A DNA stretch of 64,000 nucleotides from Amycolatopsis sp. A133. Its GTDB lineage: Bacteria > Actinomycetota > Actinomycetes > Mycobacteriales > Pseudonocardiaceae. The stretch spans positions 1 to 64,000 of the forward strand of contig NZ_JAVHJU010000057.1 of assembly GCF_031082405.1 (NCBI RefSeq), given 5' to 3'. Below, in pieces: positions 1-9,614 of the stretch. The position numbers were made by a program, and so were the translations under genes. Position 1 is the stretch's first letter, and each line of letters begins with the position of its first letter. The notes beneath the pieces were generated by a model that saw only the letters and a list, made by a program, of their open reading frames with translations, searched no databases and had not been told where the DNA came from.

Positions 1-26
1 ACCTTTCCCTGGCCCGCTGGTCATAG

Positions 27-48
27 AACCCGCCTTACCACTCACGAC
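27..48. repeat. Single-arm copy of a 22-base intergenic repeat
   Basis: These 22 bases are identical to the right arm (31937-31958) of the long palindrome at 31913-31958. Here the left arm is not adjacent. The copy lies just past the 3' end of the minus-strand permease gene, so like the other copy it sits at a gene end. Function unknown; half of a terminator-like hairpin or a dispersed repeat are both possible. Confidence 0.6.
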
Positions 49-53
49 CGGTC

Positions 54-932
54 TCAGCCGTCGCGGGTCGAAAGCCTCGCGTAGGCCAGCGACAGCCCGA
101 TCACGATGTAACAAGCCGCGCGCAACGCCCCTTCGCCCAGCATCTGCGTGCCCATCGGGTCCTGCAGCACCTCCGCCGGCGCCATCGACCAGTTCTGCGT
201 CAGCAGGAACGGGTGCAGCCAGTCCAGCGAGGTCAGGAAACCGAGGATGGTGAACACGATGTCGGCCGCCAGCACCGAGGCCACCACCAGCATCGGGTGC
301 TCGGTCCAGCTGGAGATCGCCAGCGCCACCGCGCCGACCGCCCACAGCTGGAGCACCACCCAGCCCGCCACCAGCAGCAGCCGCGCGAGCGCGCCGCCCA
401 GCGACAACGTCGTGCCCGACAACGTGAACAGCGAATCCGTGCCGTTGATGATCAGGCCGGTCACCACGCCCGTGACGCACATCGCCAGCACCGAGACCAC
501 CGACACCGTCGCGACGCCGAAGGCCTTCACCGCCAGCAGCCGGCCCCGCCCGACCGGCGCGATCAGCCAGCCGCGCAGCGTGCCGTGGGACGTCTCGCCC
601 GCGATCGCGTCCGCGCCCGCCATGGCCGAGGCCAGCGGCAGCAGCAGCGCCAGCGACATCACGATCGCCGCGATGGGCAGCACGAACGCGTTGTTGACCG
701 CGGACGCGAGCAGCGCTTCGCCGCCGTCGTCCGGGCCGCCGCCGGCGTTCGGGTTGTCGTCCACCAGCGTCAGGCCGACGCCGATGATCACCGGGATCAG
801 CGCGAGCAGGCCCAGCACGGCGAGGGTGCGCGGCCGCCGGAAGATCCAGCGCAGTTCGGCGGCCAGCAGCCGGGGCAGTGGCACCGTGTCGTGGCCCGTG
901 CGGACCGCCGGTGCCTCGAGAACCGCCGTCAT
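54..932 (-). CDS. ABC transporter permease (ABC-2 type)
   Basis: A 292-residue membrane protein that should form the channel of an ABC exporter together with the ATPase encoded just upstream. About six hydrophobic segments are visible, the first near residues 35-60 after a basic stretch (RWIFRRPRT), as in ABC-2 permeases, and a cytoplasmic loop contains the GETSHGTLRGWL-type motif common in this family. The ATG start at 932 overlaps the ATPase stop codon in an ATGA, so the two are translationally coupled. The substrate cannot be read from sequence. The downstream position after a LolA-like gene, next to a sensor system, suggests an envelope-stress or drug-efflux role, which is inference. Confidence 0.85.
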   Translation of the reverse strand: MTAVLEAPAVRTGHDTVPLPRLLAAELRWIFRRPRTLAVLGLLALIPVIIGVGLTLVDDNPNAGGGPDDGGEALLASAVNNAFVLPIAAIVMSLALLLPLASAMAGADAIAGETSHGTLRGWLIAPVGRGRLLAVKAFGVATVSVVSVLAMCVTGVVTGLIINGTDSLFTLSGTTLSLGGALARLLLVAGWVVLQLWAVGAVALAISSWTEHPMLVVASVLAADIVFTILGFLTSLDWLHPFLLTQNWSMAPAEVLQDPMGTQMLGEGALRAACYIVIGLSLAYARLSTRDG

Positions 933-1903
933 TCCGCCCCCTCCGTCAGCCGCGCGAACAGGTCTTCCAGGCCGGTGCGGGCCCGCGTCGCCTCGTGGAC
1001 CGCGACCCCCGCGCCCACCAGGACTTGCAGCACCCGGGGCGCTTCGGCCGCGGTGAGGTCGGCCCGGATGCCGTCCGGCGTGAGCCGGGCGCCGATCCGG
1101 TGCTCCCGCAGCACTTCCACCGCCTGTTCCGCGTCCGGCGTGCGGACCAGCAGGGCCGCGTTCCCGGACTCCAGCAGCTCCGCCAGCTCGCCTTGCGCGA
1201 CGACGTTGCCCGTCTGCAGCACGGCGACGTGCGTGCACGTCGCCTCGACCTCGGCCAGCAGGTGTGACGACACCAGCACGGTGACGCCCTCGGCGTGCAG
1301 TTCGGCGACGATCCTGCGGATCTCCCTGGTACCCGCAGGGTCGAGGCCGTTGGTCGGCTCGTCGAGCACGACCATCTTCCGCGGCACCAGCAACGCCGAA
1401 GCGAGTCCGAGCCGCTGTTTCATGCCGAGCGAATACCCCTTGTACCGCCGTCGCGCGGCGCCGGTCAGCCCGACGCGCTCCAAAGCCGTGTCCACCGCGG
1501 TGGGGATCCCGGCCGAGGCCAGCCGCGGTTCCGCCGCGGCGAAGCGCAGCAGGTTGTCGCGCCCGGAGAGGAACGGGTGGAAGCCCGGCCCCTCGACCAG
1601 CGCGCCGACGTCCGGCAGCGCGTGCGCGGCGGCGTCCGGCATCGGACGGCCGAGCAACTCGACCTCGCCCTCGGTCGGCCGGACCAGGCCGAGCAGCATC
1701 CGGATCGTCGTCGTCTTGCCCGAGCCGTTCGGCCCGAGCATCCCCACGACCGCGCCCGCCGGGATGTCGAGGTCGACGTGGTCCACCGCGACGGTGCTGC
1801 CGTAGACCTTGCGCAGCCCCCGGGTGCGCGCGGCCAGCGGGACCGCCGGGGCGGACGCCTCCGAAGAGACGTCCGCCCCGGACTGGAGGGCCGTGCTGGT
1901 CAC
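929..1903 (-). CDS. ABC transporter ATP-binding protein
   Basis: A 324-residue ATPase that powers the adjacent permease. Walker A is GPNGSGKTT (about residues 58-66), the signature region reads YSLGMKQRLGLA, and Walker B is MVVLDEPTNGLDP followed by a switch His in SSHLL. The C-terminal 90 residues form the extra domain typical of drug and antibiotic ABC-2 exporters (DrrA/CcmA type). The GTG start at 1903 overlaps the stop of the LolA-like gene in a GTGA, and its stop overlaps the permease start, making a tightly coupled three-gene operon. Confidence 0.9.
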   Translation of the reverse strand: MTSTALQSGADVSSEASAPAVPLAARTRGLRKVYGSTVAVDHVDLDIPAGAVVGMLGPNGSGKTTTIRMLLGLVRPTEGEVELLGRPMPDAAAHALPDVGALVEGPGFHPFLSGRDNLLRFAAAEPRLASAGIPTAVDTALERVGLTGAARRRYKGYSLGMKQRLGLASALLVPRKMVVLDEPTNGLDPAGTREIRRIVAELHAEGVTVLVSSHLLAEVEATCTHVAVLQTGNVVAQGELAELLESGNAALLVRTPDAEQAVEVLREHRIGARLTPDGIRADLTAAEAPRVLQVLVGAGVAVHEATRARTGLEDLFARLTEGAE

Positions 1904-2994
1904 TTCTGACCCAGCGCTTCGTACAGGACCTGCTCCGGCACCGCGCCGGCGGCGAACCGGCCGTCGTCGGTCAGCACCGCGCTGCCCACCTTCGTGGTGA
2001 CGAGGTAGCCGCTGCCCCACGTGCCGTTGACCTTCTTGGCGAAGCGCTCGAGCAGCGCCTTCGGGTCCGCGTTGCCGCCGCGGCTCTCACGACCCTGCTG
2101 CTTCGGCGCCGCGTTCAGCGCGTCCGCCGGCACCTTGCCGGTGACGACGGTGTCCCAGCCGTCACCGACGACCTCGACGTCCTGCTTCGCCTGCTCGGCG
2201 AGGTCCTTGTGCTGCTGGTCGATCGTCGGCGTCTTCTCCTGCACCTTGGCGCCCTTGGGCGGGGTGAAGGTGAAGAGGTCGGCCGGCTGCTGCGTGAACT
2301 CGATCTCGGTGAAGGCGACCTCGAGGGCCGGCGTCGCCGTGCCGTTGCTCAGCACCGACACCCGCAGCGGCATCCGCGTCTGCGAGTCGACGGCGACGCG
2401 GATCTCGCGCAGCAGCGTCCGCTCGGTCGGCTTCGGCGTCAGCACCAGCTCGTAGGCCGGGCGGCCGGCGACCGTCGCGGTGCCGTCGACCGACACCGTG
2501 CTGCTCTCGCGGACCTTCGCGAGCAGTTCGGTCGAAGCCGCCAGCGGGTCGGCCGTCTTGTCGCTGCCCGCGCCCTTCTGCTGGGCCACGTCGGCCGGGA
2601 TGGTCACCTTGGTCGCGGTGTTCGACTTGGAGCTGTAGTCCCAGACGGTGGTGCCGTCGTGGACCACGGTCTCCTGGGTCGCCCCCTGCGTGACGGCCAG
2701 CCGGCTCTTGCCCGCGCCGTCGGTGAAGATGTGCGCGGAATCCATGTTCAGCGCCGAGGCGCCCGGCACCGCGTTCCCGATCGCGGGCAGGCCCAGGTCG
2801 TTGCTCACCTTCAGCGTGCCGTCGAACGCGCCCGGCTTCGCCTTGACCACCGACTGCACCAGGTCCTCGGCACTCACCTGCGGCAGCGCCGGCTTGTCGT
2901 CGGCGCTGGCCGGCATCGCGACGAACGCGAGCCCGCCGGCACCGAGCGCGGTGCCGAGGACCGCGGCGGTGATGCCCTTCGTCTTCGGTTTCAT
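1900..2994 (-). CDS. LolA-like / DUF2092 secreted protein
   Basis: A 364-residue exported protein. The N terminus has two lysines, a hydrophobic run and an ASA signal-peptidase-type site near residue 35. The rest resembles LolA-type beta folds that bind lipid: alternating strands, a DGTTVWDYSS segment, and a PADLFTFTPPKGAKV motif typical of outer-membrane-lipoprotein-sorting-like proteins found in actinomycetes. The start follows a GGGAGAG ribosome-binding site. It heads the operon with the ABC pair and is divergent from the response regulator, which makes it a likely target of that system. Its ligand is unknown. Confidence 0.75.
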   Translation of the reverse strand: MKPKTKGITAAVLGTALGAGGLAFVAMPASADDKPALPQVSAEDLVQSVVKAKPGAFDGTLKVSNDLGLPAIGNAVPGASALNMDSAHIFTDGAGKSRLAVTQGATQETVVHDGTTVWDYSSKSNTATKVTIPADVAQQKGAGSDKTADPLAASTELLAKVRESSTVSVDGTATVAGRPAYELVLTPKPTERTLLREIRVAVDSQTRMPLRVSVLSNGTATPALEVAFTEIEFTQQPADLFTFTPPKGAKVQEKTPTIDQQHKDLAEQAKQDVEVVGDGWDTVVTGKVPADALNAAPKQQGRESRGGNADPKALLERFAKKVNGTWGSGYLVTTKVGSAVLTDDGRFAAGAVPEQVLYEALGQK

Positions 2995-3064
2995 GCGTCT
3001 CTCCCTGTGGTGTTCCCGGGCTCGAGTGTGCCCGGCTCCCTGGCTCCGACGCTTCACTCTCGAG

Positions 3065-3114
3065 GCTGAGATACCCCTGAAGGTTCTCCCTCCCACGCTG
3101 AGATCGCGCTGAGA
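3065..3114. promoter_or_regulatory. Three direct GCTGAGA repeats, candidate response-regulator site
   Basis: GCTGAGAT occurs at 3065-3072 and 3097-3104 and GCTGAGA at 3108-3114, all in one orientation. The last two are 11 bases apart, one helical turn, and the first is 32 bases upstream, close to three turns. OmpR-family regulators bind such direct repeats. The site lies in the 148-base divergent space between the LolA-like gene and the two-component genes. Confidence 0.45.
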
Positions 3115-3142
3115 ACCGACGCACGACCTGCGCAAACCGGCC

Positions 3143-3859
3143 ATGATGAGTCTCGTGAAACCTCGGGTGCTGGTGGTCGACGACGAACCGGGCGTGCGGA
3201 AGGCCCTGCAACGCGGGCTGCGCGCGGAGGACATGGACGTGGTCACGGCCGCGGACGGGCCCACCGGCCTGCAGCTGGCGAGCACGGGCTCGTTCGACGT
3301 CATCCTGCTCGACATCATGCTGCCCGGCCTGTCCGGCTACCGCGTGCTGGAACGGCTGCGCAAGGACGGCGTCACCACGCCGGTGCTGCTCGTCTCGGCC
3401 AAGGACGGCGAGATCGACCAGGCCGACGGCCTCGACCTCGGTGCCGACGGCTACCTCGTCAAGCCGTTCTCGTTCGTGGTCCTGGTCGCCCAGGTCCGCG
3501 CGGTGCTGCGCCGGGCGGGGCCGGAGGCCGGCCGCGGCACGCTGCGGCTCGGCGCGCTGGCGGTCGACCGCGGGCTGCGGCAGGTGCACTGGCACGACGA
3601 AGAGGTCGGGCTGAGCCCGCGGGAGTTCGCGCTGCTGGAGGTGCTCGTCGGCCGGGCGGGCACGGTCGTCACGAAGGACGAGCTGCTGCGCGCGGTCTGG
3701 GGTGAAGAGCAGGCGGTGACCCGCAACCTCGTCGAGGTCTACGTCGGGTACGTGCGCCGCAAGCTCGACGCGGTCGGGGCCGGCGCGCTGCTGCGGACCG
3801 TGCGCGGGCACGGCTACCTCGCGTCCGACGACCGGCTCGACGAGGTCATCACCCCGTGA
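3143..3859 (+). CDS. OmpR-family response regulator
   Basis: A 238-residue DNA-binding regulator. The receiver domain (residues 1-125) has the acidic pair VDDEP, the phospho-acceptor Asp57 in LLDIMLPG, and the conserved Lys in LVKPFSF. A winged-helix output domain fills residues 135-230 (SPREFALLEVL, VWGEEQ, VRGHGYL). Its stop overlaps the GTG start of the sensor kinase in a GTGA. There is no clear ribosome-binding site before ATG 3143, so ATG 3146 or GTG 3155 remain possible. It probably controls the divergent LolA-like/ABC operon and itself. Confidence 0.92.
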   Translation: MMSLVKPRVLVVDDEPGVRKALQRGLRAEDMDVVTAADGPTGLQLASTGSFDVILLDIMLPGLSGYRVLERLRKDGVTTPVLLVSAKDGEIDQADGLDLGADGYLVKPFSFVVLVAQVRAVLRRAGPEAGRGTLRLGALAVDRGLRQVHWHDEEVGLSPREFALLEVLVGRAGTVVTKDELLRAVWGEEQAVTRNLVEVYVGYVRRKLDAVGAGALLRTVRGHGYLASDDRLDEVITP

Positions 3860-5169
3860 TCTCGTGGTGGCGGGGCCGGACCCTGCAGGCCCGGATCACC
3901 GTGCTGGCCGCGACGATCACCCTGGTCTGCCTGCTCGGGCTGGCGGCGCTGGCCGCGTCGAGCCTCTCGCCGCTGCTCATCGACTCCGTGGACCGCGAGC
4001 TGACGGGCGCGCTCGGCCCCGCCGGTGCCGAGGTGAGCGCGGGCCGTCCGCTGTCCGGGGCCGCTCCGGTGACGTTGCGGGTGCTCGACATCGCGGGCAC
4101 GCCGGTGGACGGGGGCACCCCGACCGGGCTCTCCGCTTCGGACGTCTCGTCGCTCAAGGCCGGGCAGCCCGTGCGCAGCGACGGCGCGCGGTACCTGGGG
4201 ACGGTCGTCACGGCGCCGGACGGGGCCCAACGGCTGGTCGTGGCCGGCGCCGGCCTGGTCGGGTTCTCCGCCGCGGTGCACTACGGCGGGGTGTGGCTGG
4301 TGGTCGTCGCGTCGGTCGGTGCGCTGGTGGCGGGCTTCGCGACGTGGCTGGTGGTGCGCCTGGCGCTGCGCCCGGTCGCGCGCATGCGGGGTTCGGTGCG
4401 GTCGCTGCCGCCGGGGTCGCGGCTGGCGCTGCCGGACTCGCACGACGAGCTGCGGGCACTGGCGGAGGAGTTCAACGCGCTGCTGGAGCGGCAGGAGCAG
4501 GCCAGCGACCGGCTGCGGCGCTTCACCGGCGACGCCGCGCACGAGCTGCGCTCGCCGGTCGCGTCGATCCGGGTGCAGGCCGAGGTCGCCGTCACCAACC
4601 CCGATCCGGAGCTGGCGCAGGAGACGCTGTCGGACATCTTGACGGAGGCCGAGCGGCTGTCGTCGCTGCTGGACGGGCTGCTGTCGCTGGCCCGCTCGGA
4701 CGCGGGGGAGGTGCCGCCCGCGGAGCCGGTCGAGCTGGTCAGCGAGGTCCGCGCGGCGGTGGCGCGCCTGCCGGCGGGGGCGCCGGAGACCCGGGCGAGC
4801 ACGGCGGTCCCGCAGGCCTGGGCCTCCGCCGCGCACGCCGAGGTGGAGCTGGTGCTGGACAACCTGCTGCGCAACGCGTGCCGGTACGCGCGCGGGCAGA
4901 TCGTGGTGTCGGTGCTGGCGACGCGGTCTTCGGTGCGGGTGGTGGTCGACGACGACGGCCCGGGCATCGCGCCGGAGCACCGGGAGAAGGTCTTCGACCG
5001 GTTTTACCGCATCGCCGACGACCGGGCCCGGACGTCCGGCGGCACGGGCCTGGGCCTGGCGATGGTGGCGGAAACAGTCCGGCGCCGCGGCGGCCGCGTC
5101 CAGGTGGGCGAGTCCCCGGACGGCGGCGCCCGCTTCGTGGTCGTCTGGCGCGCGGCCCCATCCGGCTGA
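3856..5169 (+). CDS. Sensor histidine kinase
   Basis: A 437-residue membrane kinase, partner of the preceding regulator. There are two transmembrane segments (about residues 15-38 and 135-165) around a short extracellular loop, then a HAMP linker. The dimerisation domain carries the phospho-acceptor His in DAAHELRSPVAS. The ATPase domain has the N box DNLLRNACRY, the G1 box DDDGPGIA and the G2 box GGTGLGLAM. The GTG start lies inside the regulator stop. No close family name can be given; the signal sensed is unknown. Confidence 0.92.
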   Translation: MISWWRGRTLQARITVLAATITLVCLLGLAALAASSLSPLLIDSVDRELTGALGPAGAEVSAGRPLSGAAPVTLRVLDIAGTPVDGGTPTGLSASDVSSLKAGQPVRSDGARYLGTVVTAPDGAQRLVVAGAGLVGFSAAVHYGGVWLVVVASVGALVAGFATWLVVRLALRPVARMRGSVRSLPPGSRLALPDSHDELRALAEEFNALLERQEQASDRLRRFTGDAAHELRSPVASIRVQAEVAVTNPDPELAQETLSDILTEAERLSSLLDGLLSLARSDAGEVPPAEPVELVSEVRAAVARLPAGAPETRASTAVPQAWASAAHAEVELVLDNLLRNACRYARGQIVVSVLATRSSVRVVVDDDGPGIAPEHREKVFDRFYRIADDRARTSGGTGLGLAMVAETVRRRGGRVQVGESPDGGARFVVVWRAAPSG

Positions 5170-5260
5170 CAAGCGCCCCAATGTGGCGTTCGGTGCATCA
5201 GACGCACCCAATGTGGCGTTCGGTGCGTTGGACGCAACCAACGCCACATTGGGGCGCTTG
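5170..5260. repeat. Long inverted repeat with nested direct repeat, gene-end array
   Basis: Bases 5170-5190 and 5240-5260 are perfect 21-base inverted repeats. Between them a second copy of CCAATGTGGCGTTCGGTGC (5178-5196) recurs at 5208-5226, giving a 30-base period. The array starts one base after the kinase stop and could fold into alternative hairpins, so it may end transcription, but it has no T-run. Confidence 0.75.
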
Positions 5261-5338
5261 AGCGGCACCGGGCCGGAGCCGGAGCGGGGCGGAGCCGGTG
5301 GGCGGCCTGCGCGGGGCTTCCGGGTAGGTTCCGGGACT

Positions 5339-5746
5339 GTGAACGCTGTGATCGTGGGAGCCGCCCTGGTGCGCGACGGCAAGCTGCTGGCCCAGCAACG
5401 GGCTTGGCCGCCGAAGCACGCGGGGCAGTGGGAGCTGCCCGGCGGCCGGGTCGAGGAGGGGGAGTCCGAGGCCTTCGCGCTGGCCCGCGAGTGCAGTGAG
5501 GAACTCGACGTCGTCGTCGAGGTCGGCGGCCGGGTCGGGGAGGACATCCCGCTGCCCGGCGGCCGGGTCCTCCGCATCTACGCCGCGAAGCTCGTTTCGC
5601 CGGGGGACGAGCCGCGGGCCGTCGAGCACCGAGCCGTGCGCTGGCTCGGGCCCGACGACCTCGACGACGTCGACTGGCTGCCCGCCGACCGGATCCTGCT
5701 CCCGGCCTTCCGCGCGCTGCTCGGTGACCGGTCCGGCCAAAAGTAG
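5339..5746 (+). CDS. Nudix hydrolase (MutT-like)
   Basis: A 135-residue pyrophosphohydrolase that would clean up oxidised or non-canonical nucleoside triphosphates. The Nudix box is complete: GGRVEEGESEAFALARECSEEL (metal-binding glutamates in the REC-SEE-L part) at about residues 35-57, preceded by QWELPGG. Length matches the CTP-pyrophosphohydrolase/MutT group. The GTG start at 5339 gives a typical N terminus (NAVIVGAALV); there is no strong ribosome-binding site. It stands alone, downstream of the repeat array and convergent with trpS. Exact substrate not inferable. Confidence 0.88.
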   Translation: MNAVIVGAALVRDGKLLAQQRAWPPKHAGQWELPGGRVEEGESEAFALARECSEELDVVVEVGGRVGEDIPLPGGRVLRIYAAKLVSPGDEPRAVEHRAVRWLGPDDLDDVDWLPADRILLPAFRALLGDRSGQK

Positions 5747-5800
5747 GCCGCCCCGCGCTCGGCACGTGACCGTTGCTACGAGGTCATGCGGCCGGACTGG

Positions 5801-6778
5801 TCACCCGATCGGCGCAGCGGCGCCGATCATCCGCAGGGCCGCGTCGAGCCGGTGCGAGCCGCGTTCCCTGGCCCGCTCCGCGCCCCCCTTCCGCACCCGG
5901 TCCAGCTCCGACACGTCGTCGAGCAGCGCCAGCGCCCGTGAGCGCAGCGGCCGCAGCTCCTCGATCACCGCGTCGGCGACGGCGTCCTTCACGGCTCCGT
6001 ACGACGAGAACTCGTCGGCCAGCTCCGCCGGTGACCCGCCCCGGCACGCGGCGAGGATTTCCAGCAGGTTCGCCATCCCCGGCCGGGTCTCCGGGGCGTG
6101 GACCGGCACCGAACCGCCGTCGGTGACCGCGCGGCGGATCTTGCGGCGGACCTGGTCGGGCTCGTCGAGCACGAACACCACGCCCACGGCGTCCCGCGCC
6201 GACTTCGACATCTTGCGCGTCGGGTCGGCCAGGTCCTTCACCCGCGCGCCCGCCGGCGGCAGCACCGCCTGCGGGACGGTGAACACCTCGCCGTAGGTGC
6301 TGTTGAACCGCTTCGCGAGCGTCCGCGTCAGCTCGACGTGCTGCCGCTGGTCCTCGCCGACCGGCACCTCGTCCGCGCCCTGCAGCAGGATGTCCGCGGC
6401 CATCAGCGCCGGGTAGGTCAGCAGTGACAGCCGCACCCCGGCCTGGCCCTTCGACTTCTCCTTGAACTGGATCATCCGCGCGGCTTCGCCGTAGTTGCAG
6501 GTGCACTCCAGGACCCAGGTCAGCGCGCCCAGCTCGCGGGCCAGGTCGGACTGGACGAACACCCGCTCCGGATCGATGCCGGCGGCGATCAGCACGGCGA
6601 GCTGCTCCCTCGCCAGTGATCGGAGTTTCGCCGGGTTGTGCGGCGTCGTCATGCCGTGTAGGTCGGCGACGAAGTACAGGTCGTCCGCGCCGCCTTCGCG
6701 GGCCCAGCGGCGGACGGCCCCGAGGTGGTTGCCGAGGTGGACGTGACCGGACGGCGTGATCCCGGACAGCTTGCTCAT
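5801..6778 (-). CDS. trpS: Tryptophan--tRNA ligase
   Basis: A 325-residue class I aminoacyl-tRNA synthetase that charges tRNA(Trp) in the cytoplasm. The N terminus carries the ATP-binding TPSGHVHLGNHLGA (HIGH-like motif) and the second signature is RKMSKS at about residues 195-200. EDQ and GADE segments that help bind Trp are visible. The ATG at 6778 follows AAGGGGAAG. Upstream lies an attenuator (leader peptide 6868-6915 and terminator 6822-6848), so expression should rise when charged tRNA(Trp) is scarce. This kind of control may mark an inducible or auxiliary enzyme; whether another trpS exists elsewhere in the genome cannot be seen. Confidence 0.95.
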   Translation of the reverse strand: MSKLSGITPSGHVHLGNHLGAVRRWAREGGADDLYFVADLHGMTTPHNPAKLRSLAREQLAVLIAAGIDPERVFVQSDLARELGALTWVLECTCNYGEAARMIQFKEKSKGQAGVRLSLLTYPALMAADILLQGADEVPVGEDQRQHVELTRTLAKRFNSTYGEVFTVPQAVLPPAGARVKDLADPTRKMSKSARDAVGVVFVLDEPDQVRRKIRRAVTDGGSVPVHAPETRPGMANLLEILAACRGGSPAELADEFSSYGAVKDAVADAVIEELRPLRSRALALLDDVSELDRVRKGGAERARERGSHRLDAALRMIGAAAPIG

Positions 6779-6821
6779 GGGTGCTTCCCCTTCGAGGTGG
6801 GACCACCCCGGCAGAAGGCAC

Positions 6822-6848
6822 AAAAAAGGCCGCCCGTCCGGGGCGGCC
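6822..6848 (-). terminator. Attenuator terminator of the trpS leader
   Basis: Read on the minus strand, a perfect 8-bp stem (arms 6841-6848 and 6828-6835) with a 5-base loop is followed by six T (6827-6822). It lies between the leader peptide and trpS. Its left arm can instead pair with 6874-6880, the antiterminator. Confidence 0.88.
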
Positions 6849-6867
6849 GCTGGTGATCAGCGCAGGA

Positions 6868-6915
6868 CTAGACGGCCGCCGAGGGCGGCCACCAGTTGGC
6901 GGTCTGCGCGTGCAT
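6868..6915 (-). CDS. trpS leader peptide with tandem Trp codons
   Basis: A 15-residue reading frame, MHAQTANWWPPSAAV, ends in TAG. Trp codons 8 and 9 are adjacent (6894-6889). The segments after them form the classic set: GGCCGCC (6890-6884) pairs with GGCGGCC (6880-6874); the latter can pair with GGCCGCC (6848-6842); and that arm can pair with the terminator arm at 6835-6828. A ribosome stalled on the Trp codons would cover the first segment, letting the second and third pair, so the terminator would not form. It is too short for routine gene calling. No strong ribosome-binding site is seen, so it may be translated from a leaderless or short-leader transcript. Confidence 0.85.
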   Translation of the reverse strand: MHAQTANWWPPSAAV

Positions 6916-6995
6916 GGCGCCGACTATAACCCGATCCGTCACCACTTCGCATCGTCCGGACGCGGAAGCGCACCGGCGGAGTTACGGTCTTAACC

Positions 6996-7295
6996 ATGTA
7001 TGTCGTCCTGCTGAACTACACGGCCCCGATCGAGGAAATCGACTACGCGCTCCCGGACCACGCCGAGTGGCTGAACAAGCAGTACGAGCACGGCCACTTC
7101 CTGGCTTCCGGGCGGCGGAACCCGCGCACCGGCGGCGTGATCATCACGCGGCCGATGTCCCGCGGGAAGCTCGACGCCATCCTGGCGTCCGACCCGTTCT
7201 GCGTGAAGCACCTCGCGCAGTACGAGGTCATCGAGTTCTCGCCGACGAAGACCGCTCCCGAGCTGCGGCAGATCAACGAAGCCGTCACCCGCTAA
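6996..7295 (+). CDS. YciI family protein
   Basis: A 99-residue small cytoplasmic protein of the YciI-like fold (ferredoxin-like alpha/beta). Family hallmarks are the start MYVVLLNYTAP, a central His in DHAEWL, the segment GHFLASGRR, a Gly-Gly before the third strand, and the SDPFCVKHLAQYEVIEFSP end. Members are usually annotated as hypothetical or as possible muconolactone-isomerase-like enzymes; the reaction is not established. It lies alone between divergent trpS control DNA and a convergent tiny gene whose stop codon overlaps its own stop. Confidence 0.85.
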   Translation: MYVVLLNYTAPIEEIDYALPDHAEWLNKQYEHGHFLASGRRNPRTGGVIITRPMSRGKLDAILASDPFCVKHLAQYEVIEFSPTKTAPELRQINEAVTR

Positions 7296-7441
7296 GCGGC
7301 CAGATCCAGCTTCGCCTTCTTCAGAGCCAATACCGGGCACTTCTTGCAGCGCGGCTTGGACCGGCAGCACTTCTTCTTGACCTTGCCGGCCTTCATCAGC
7401 TTGCGCACGACTTTCCGCGGGTCTTTCGGCTTCTTGCCCAC
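7292..7441 (-). CDS. 49-residue basic Cys-rich protein
   Basis: A very short gene starting GTG at 7441 after GGAAGG (9-base spacing); GTG 7447 is the alternative. The product has about 16 Lys/Arg and four cysteines arranged CC-x5-C-x2-C (residues 25, 26, 32, 35), followed by PVLALKKAK. This could bind zinc or an iron-sulfur centre, but no function is known to me. Codon use is normal for this genome (GC-rich third positions), supporting translation. Its TAG overlaps the TAA of the YciI gene by two bases. An iron-box-like palindrome lies 45 bases upstream of the start. Confidence 0.72.
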   Translation of the reverse strand: MGKKPKDPRKVVRKLMKAGKVKKKCCRSKPRCKKCPVLALKKAKLDLAA

Positions 7442-7485
7442 GCGCACGCACCTTCCGGATCGCCGACTGTCACCGGGTTCCCACG

Positions 7486-7504
7486 TTAGGTCAGCCTAAC
7501 CGTG
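7486..7504. promoter_or_regulatory. IdeR/DmdR-like iron box
   Basis: The sequence TTAGGTCAGCCTAACCGTG contains the palindrome GTTAGGTCAGCCTAAC (7485-7500). Against the IdeR consensus TTAGGTTAGSCTAACCTAA it agrees at 15 of 19 positions. It lies 45 bases upstream of the minus-strand Cys-rich gene and about 130 upstream of typA; the first is the likelier target by distance. Confidence 0.5.
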
Positions 7505-7635
7505 GAGGGGGCGTGGGGCCGCTCACAATGGGGTGGCAGGTATCCTGGGTGAGGTCCGCGTGTGACCAGAGCCGGTCACGGGATGCCTGACGGCTTGCGC
7601 GGCCACCCACACCTTTGAAGTTCAGGAGTTCTCGC

Positions 7636-9561
<1,926 letters not shown>

Positions 9562-9581
9562 CCCGGCAAAGCCTCGAAAAG

Positions 9582-9614
9582 ACCTCCCGGTACTCGCTGC
9601 CGGGAGGTTTTTTT
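9582..9614 (+). terminator. Intrinsic terminator after typA
   Basis: A 9-bp perfect stem (ACCTCCCGG, 9582-9590, with CCGGGAGGT, 9600-9608) with a 9-base loop is followed by seven T. Confidence 0.92.

Noticed and set aside
213..1805. 530-codon plus-strand open frame opposite the ABC exporter
   Set aside because: Shadow of the permease and ATPase; no domain, Arg/Gln/His-rich.
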